A stretch of 6,042 bases of DNA from VAZQ01 sp035263865 (GTDB lineage: Bacteria > Pseudomonadota > Alphaproteobacteria > Rhizobiales > Xanthobacteraceae). How positions within the stretch are numbered: position 1 is the first letter of the stretch; each line of letters starts with the position of its first letter. The notes below the pieces were generated by a model. It did no database searches. It had not been told where the DNA came from and was given only the letters and a program-made list of their open reading frames with translations. Where the stretch lies: contig DATFQX010000476.1 of NCBI GenBank assembly GCA_035263865.1, positions 1 to 6,042 of the forward strand, in the 5' to 3' direction. Both the position numbers and the translations under genes were made by a program. Shown piece by piece: positions 5,433 through 6,042 of this stretch.

Positions 5433-5918
5433 CTCAGGCTCCGTTGGTTGGAGGCAGTCTGTACCACAATATCGAAGGTAACCTCGACGGTTGCGCGGCC
5501 AACTCCCTGCTTGGTGCCGCCATCAAATCCCCAGACACGTTACCCTGCGGGTTACCGTGAGTTACGAAATACGATCGGCGCGCGGATCATGACGTTCAAC
5601 GGGCACGTTTCCCCGAAAGATGTCCCACGCTAGCGCGCCGACGCAAGATCATCGCGACCGCTTATGAAAACGGTCACCCGACCGCTCTTCCCGTGGCGCT
5701 GCTACGAGCGCTGGAAGAAAACCTGCGTTCCAACGACAAGTACCGTCTACTAATCCTCGATCAGATAAAAAAGGCACAAGCTCAACCAATAGACTGCGCC
5801 GCGGCCCAAAGCGCGATGCACACAGTATGGTGGAGCGCTGCGATCTGGTCTGCCCTGATCTCCCGAAGGTGCTCTAAATGTACTCCTGGCCGGGCGCGCG
5901 GGGACGCGGCGGGCACCC
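5433..5918. other. Stretch upstream of the TTT binding protein, no confident gene
   Basis: About 490 bases with no recognised family. Immediately upstream of the binding protein, the minus strand in one frame reads GFDGGTKQGVGRATVEVTFD, then IVVQ (about 5535-5450), which looks protein-like. It opens directly after a TAA and overlaps the binding-protein start, so it may be the tail of a lost upstream gene. The motif gttac recurs three times within 5538-5565 (gttaccc, gttaccg, gttacga). A separate plus-strand open frame in this stretch is listed on its own. No promoter could be chosen with confidence. Confidence 0.35.
5636..5791 (+). pseudogene. Protein-like plus-strand open frame without a good start
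   Basis: One plus-strand frame is open from 5561 to the window end. Between 5636 and 5791 it reads RRKIIATAYENGHPTALPVA, then LLRALEENLRSNDKYRLLIL and DQIKKAQAQP, an amphipathic, helix-rich composition typical of real protein. There is no ATG before 5791; the only candidate start is GTG 5693, without a ribosome site. Past 5800 the frame becomes Cys/Arg/Ser-rich and is antisense to the partial gene at the right edge, so it is likely non-coding there. I do not recognise a family. It could be an internal remnant of a lost gene or chance. Confidence 0.3.
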
Positions 5919-6042
5919 TCAGTAGAAAATCGGTCCGTACGGTGCGGCGTAGCCTGATTTCAGACGCTCGCAAGCTTGGGCATAGCTGCTGGCGTAGATG
6001 CCATAAGGTGCAGAGGAGCTTGTTCCGTAAGGTACCCAGTAG
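5919..6042 (-). CDS. C-terminal end of an unknown Tyr/Gly-rich protein, cut by window edge
   Basis: The last 40 codons before TGA 5919-5921 read YWVPYGTSSSAPYGIYASSY, then AQACERLKSGYAAPYGPIFY. The composition (Tyr, Gly, Pro, Ser with a single Cys) is that of the tail of a small secreted or envelope protein, with two loose repeats of APYG. No domain is recognised. The start and any signal peptide lie beyond the right edge. Coding is supported by the repeat-like peptide and by the clean stop, but the evidence is thin. Confidence 0.5.
   Translation of the reverse strand, partial: YWVPYGTSSSAPYGIYASSYAQACERLKSGYAAPYGPIFY

Noticed and set aside
1..6042. Defence system, CRISPR array, toxin-antitoxin pair, tRNA or complete insertion sequence
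   Set aside because: I looked for regular repeats, tRNA-like arms, transposase motifs with terminal repeats and paired small genes, and found none I could support.

Overview
The window looks like accessory DNA from a GC-rich alphaproteobacterium, most likely Bradyrhizobium or a close relative. The grounds are family content, not a search. Pieces of PF04392-type ABC substrate-binding proteins with the 'AAAWPLAARAQQ' leader occur repeatedly. There is one Bug/TctC-type binding protein, a TFDDGP polysaccharide deacetylase and small proteins of a rhizobial style. Almost everything recognisable reads on the minus strand.

Only two complete, healthy genes are present: an aldo/keto reductase (808-1818) and a tripartite-tricarboxylate-type periplasmic binding protein (4449-5432). 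Two more are cut by the window edges: the N-terminal part of a secreted polysaccharide deacetylase (1-263) and the Tyr/Gly-rich C-terminus of an unknown protein (5919-6042).

The rest is a gene graveyard. From left to right it holds: a 41-residue leader remnant of a PF04392 binding protein (272-397); a decayed phage/plasmid-style protein (459-740); after the intact reductase and a perfect 9-bp hairpin, a D-2-hydroxyacid dehydrogenase C-terminal half with two frameshifts (1877-2235); an inverted PF04392 C-terminal scrap (2232-2303); the catalytic end of a tyrosine recombinase with a frameshift (2321-2618); the N-terminal two thirds of a PF04392 protein without a start codon (2617-3297); an AT-richer stretch with one doubtful ORF; a small unknown plus-strand gene that changes frame (3640-3863); a second PF04392 C-terminal scrap (3864-3923); and a group 1 truncated haemoglobin with a frameshift and a missing C-terminus (3924-4247).

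Four separate PF04392 pieces and a recombinase stump suggest repeated insertion, deletion and recombination between paralogous binding-protein genes. I see no coherent new multi-gene system. The value of the window lies in its mosaic structure and in several long open frames that would mislead automatic annotation, above all a 250-residue chimera at 1923-2675. No tRNA, rRNA, CRISPR array or complete insertion sequence was recognised.
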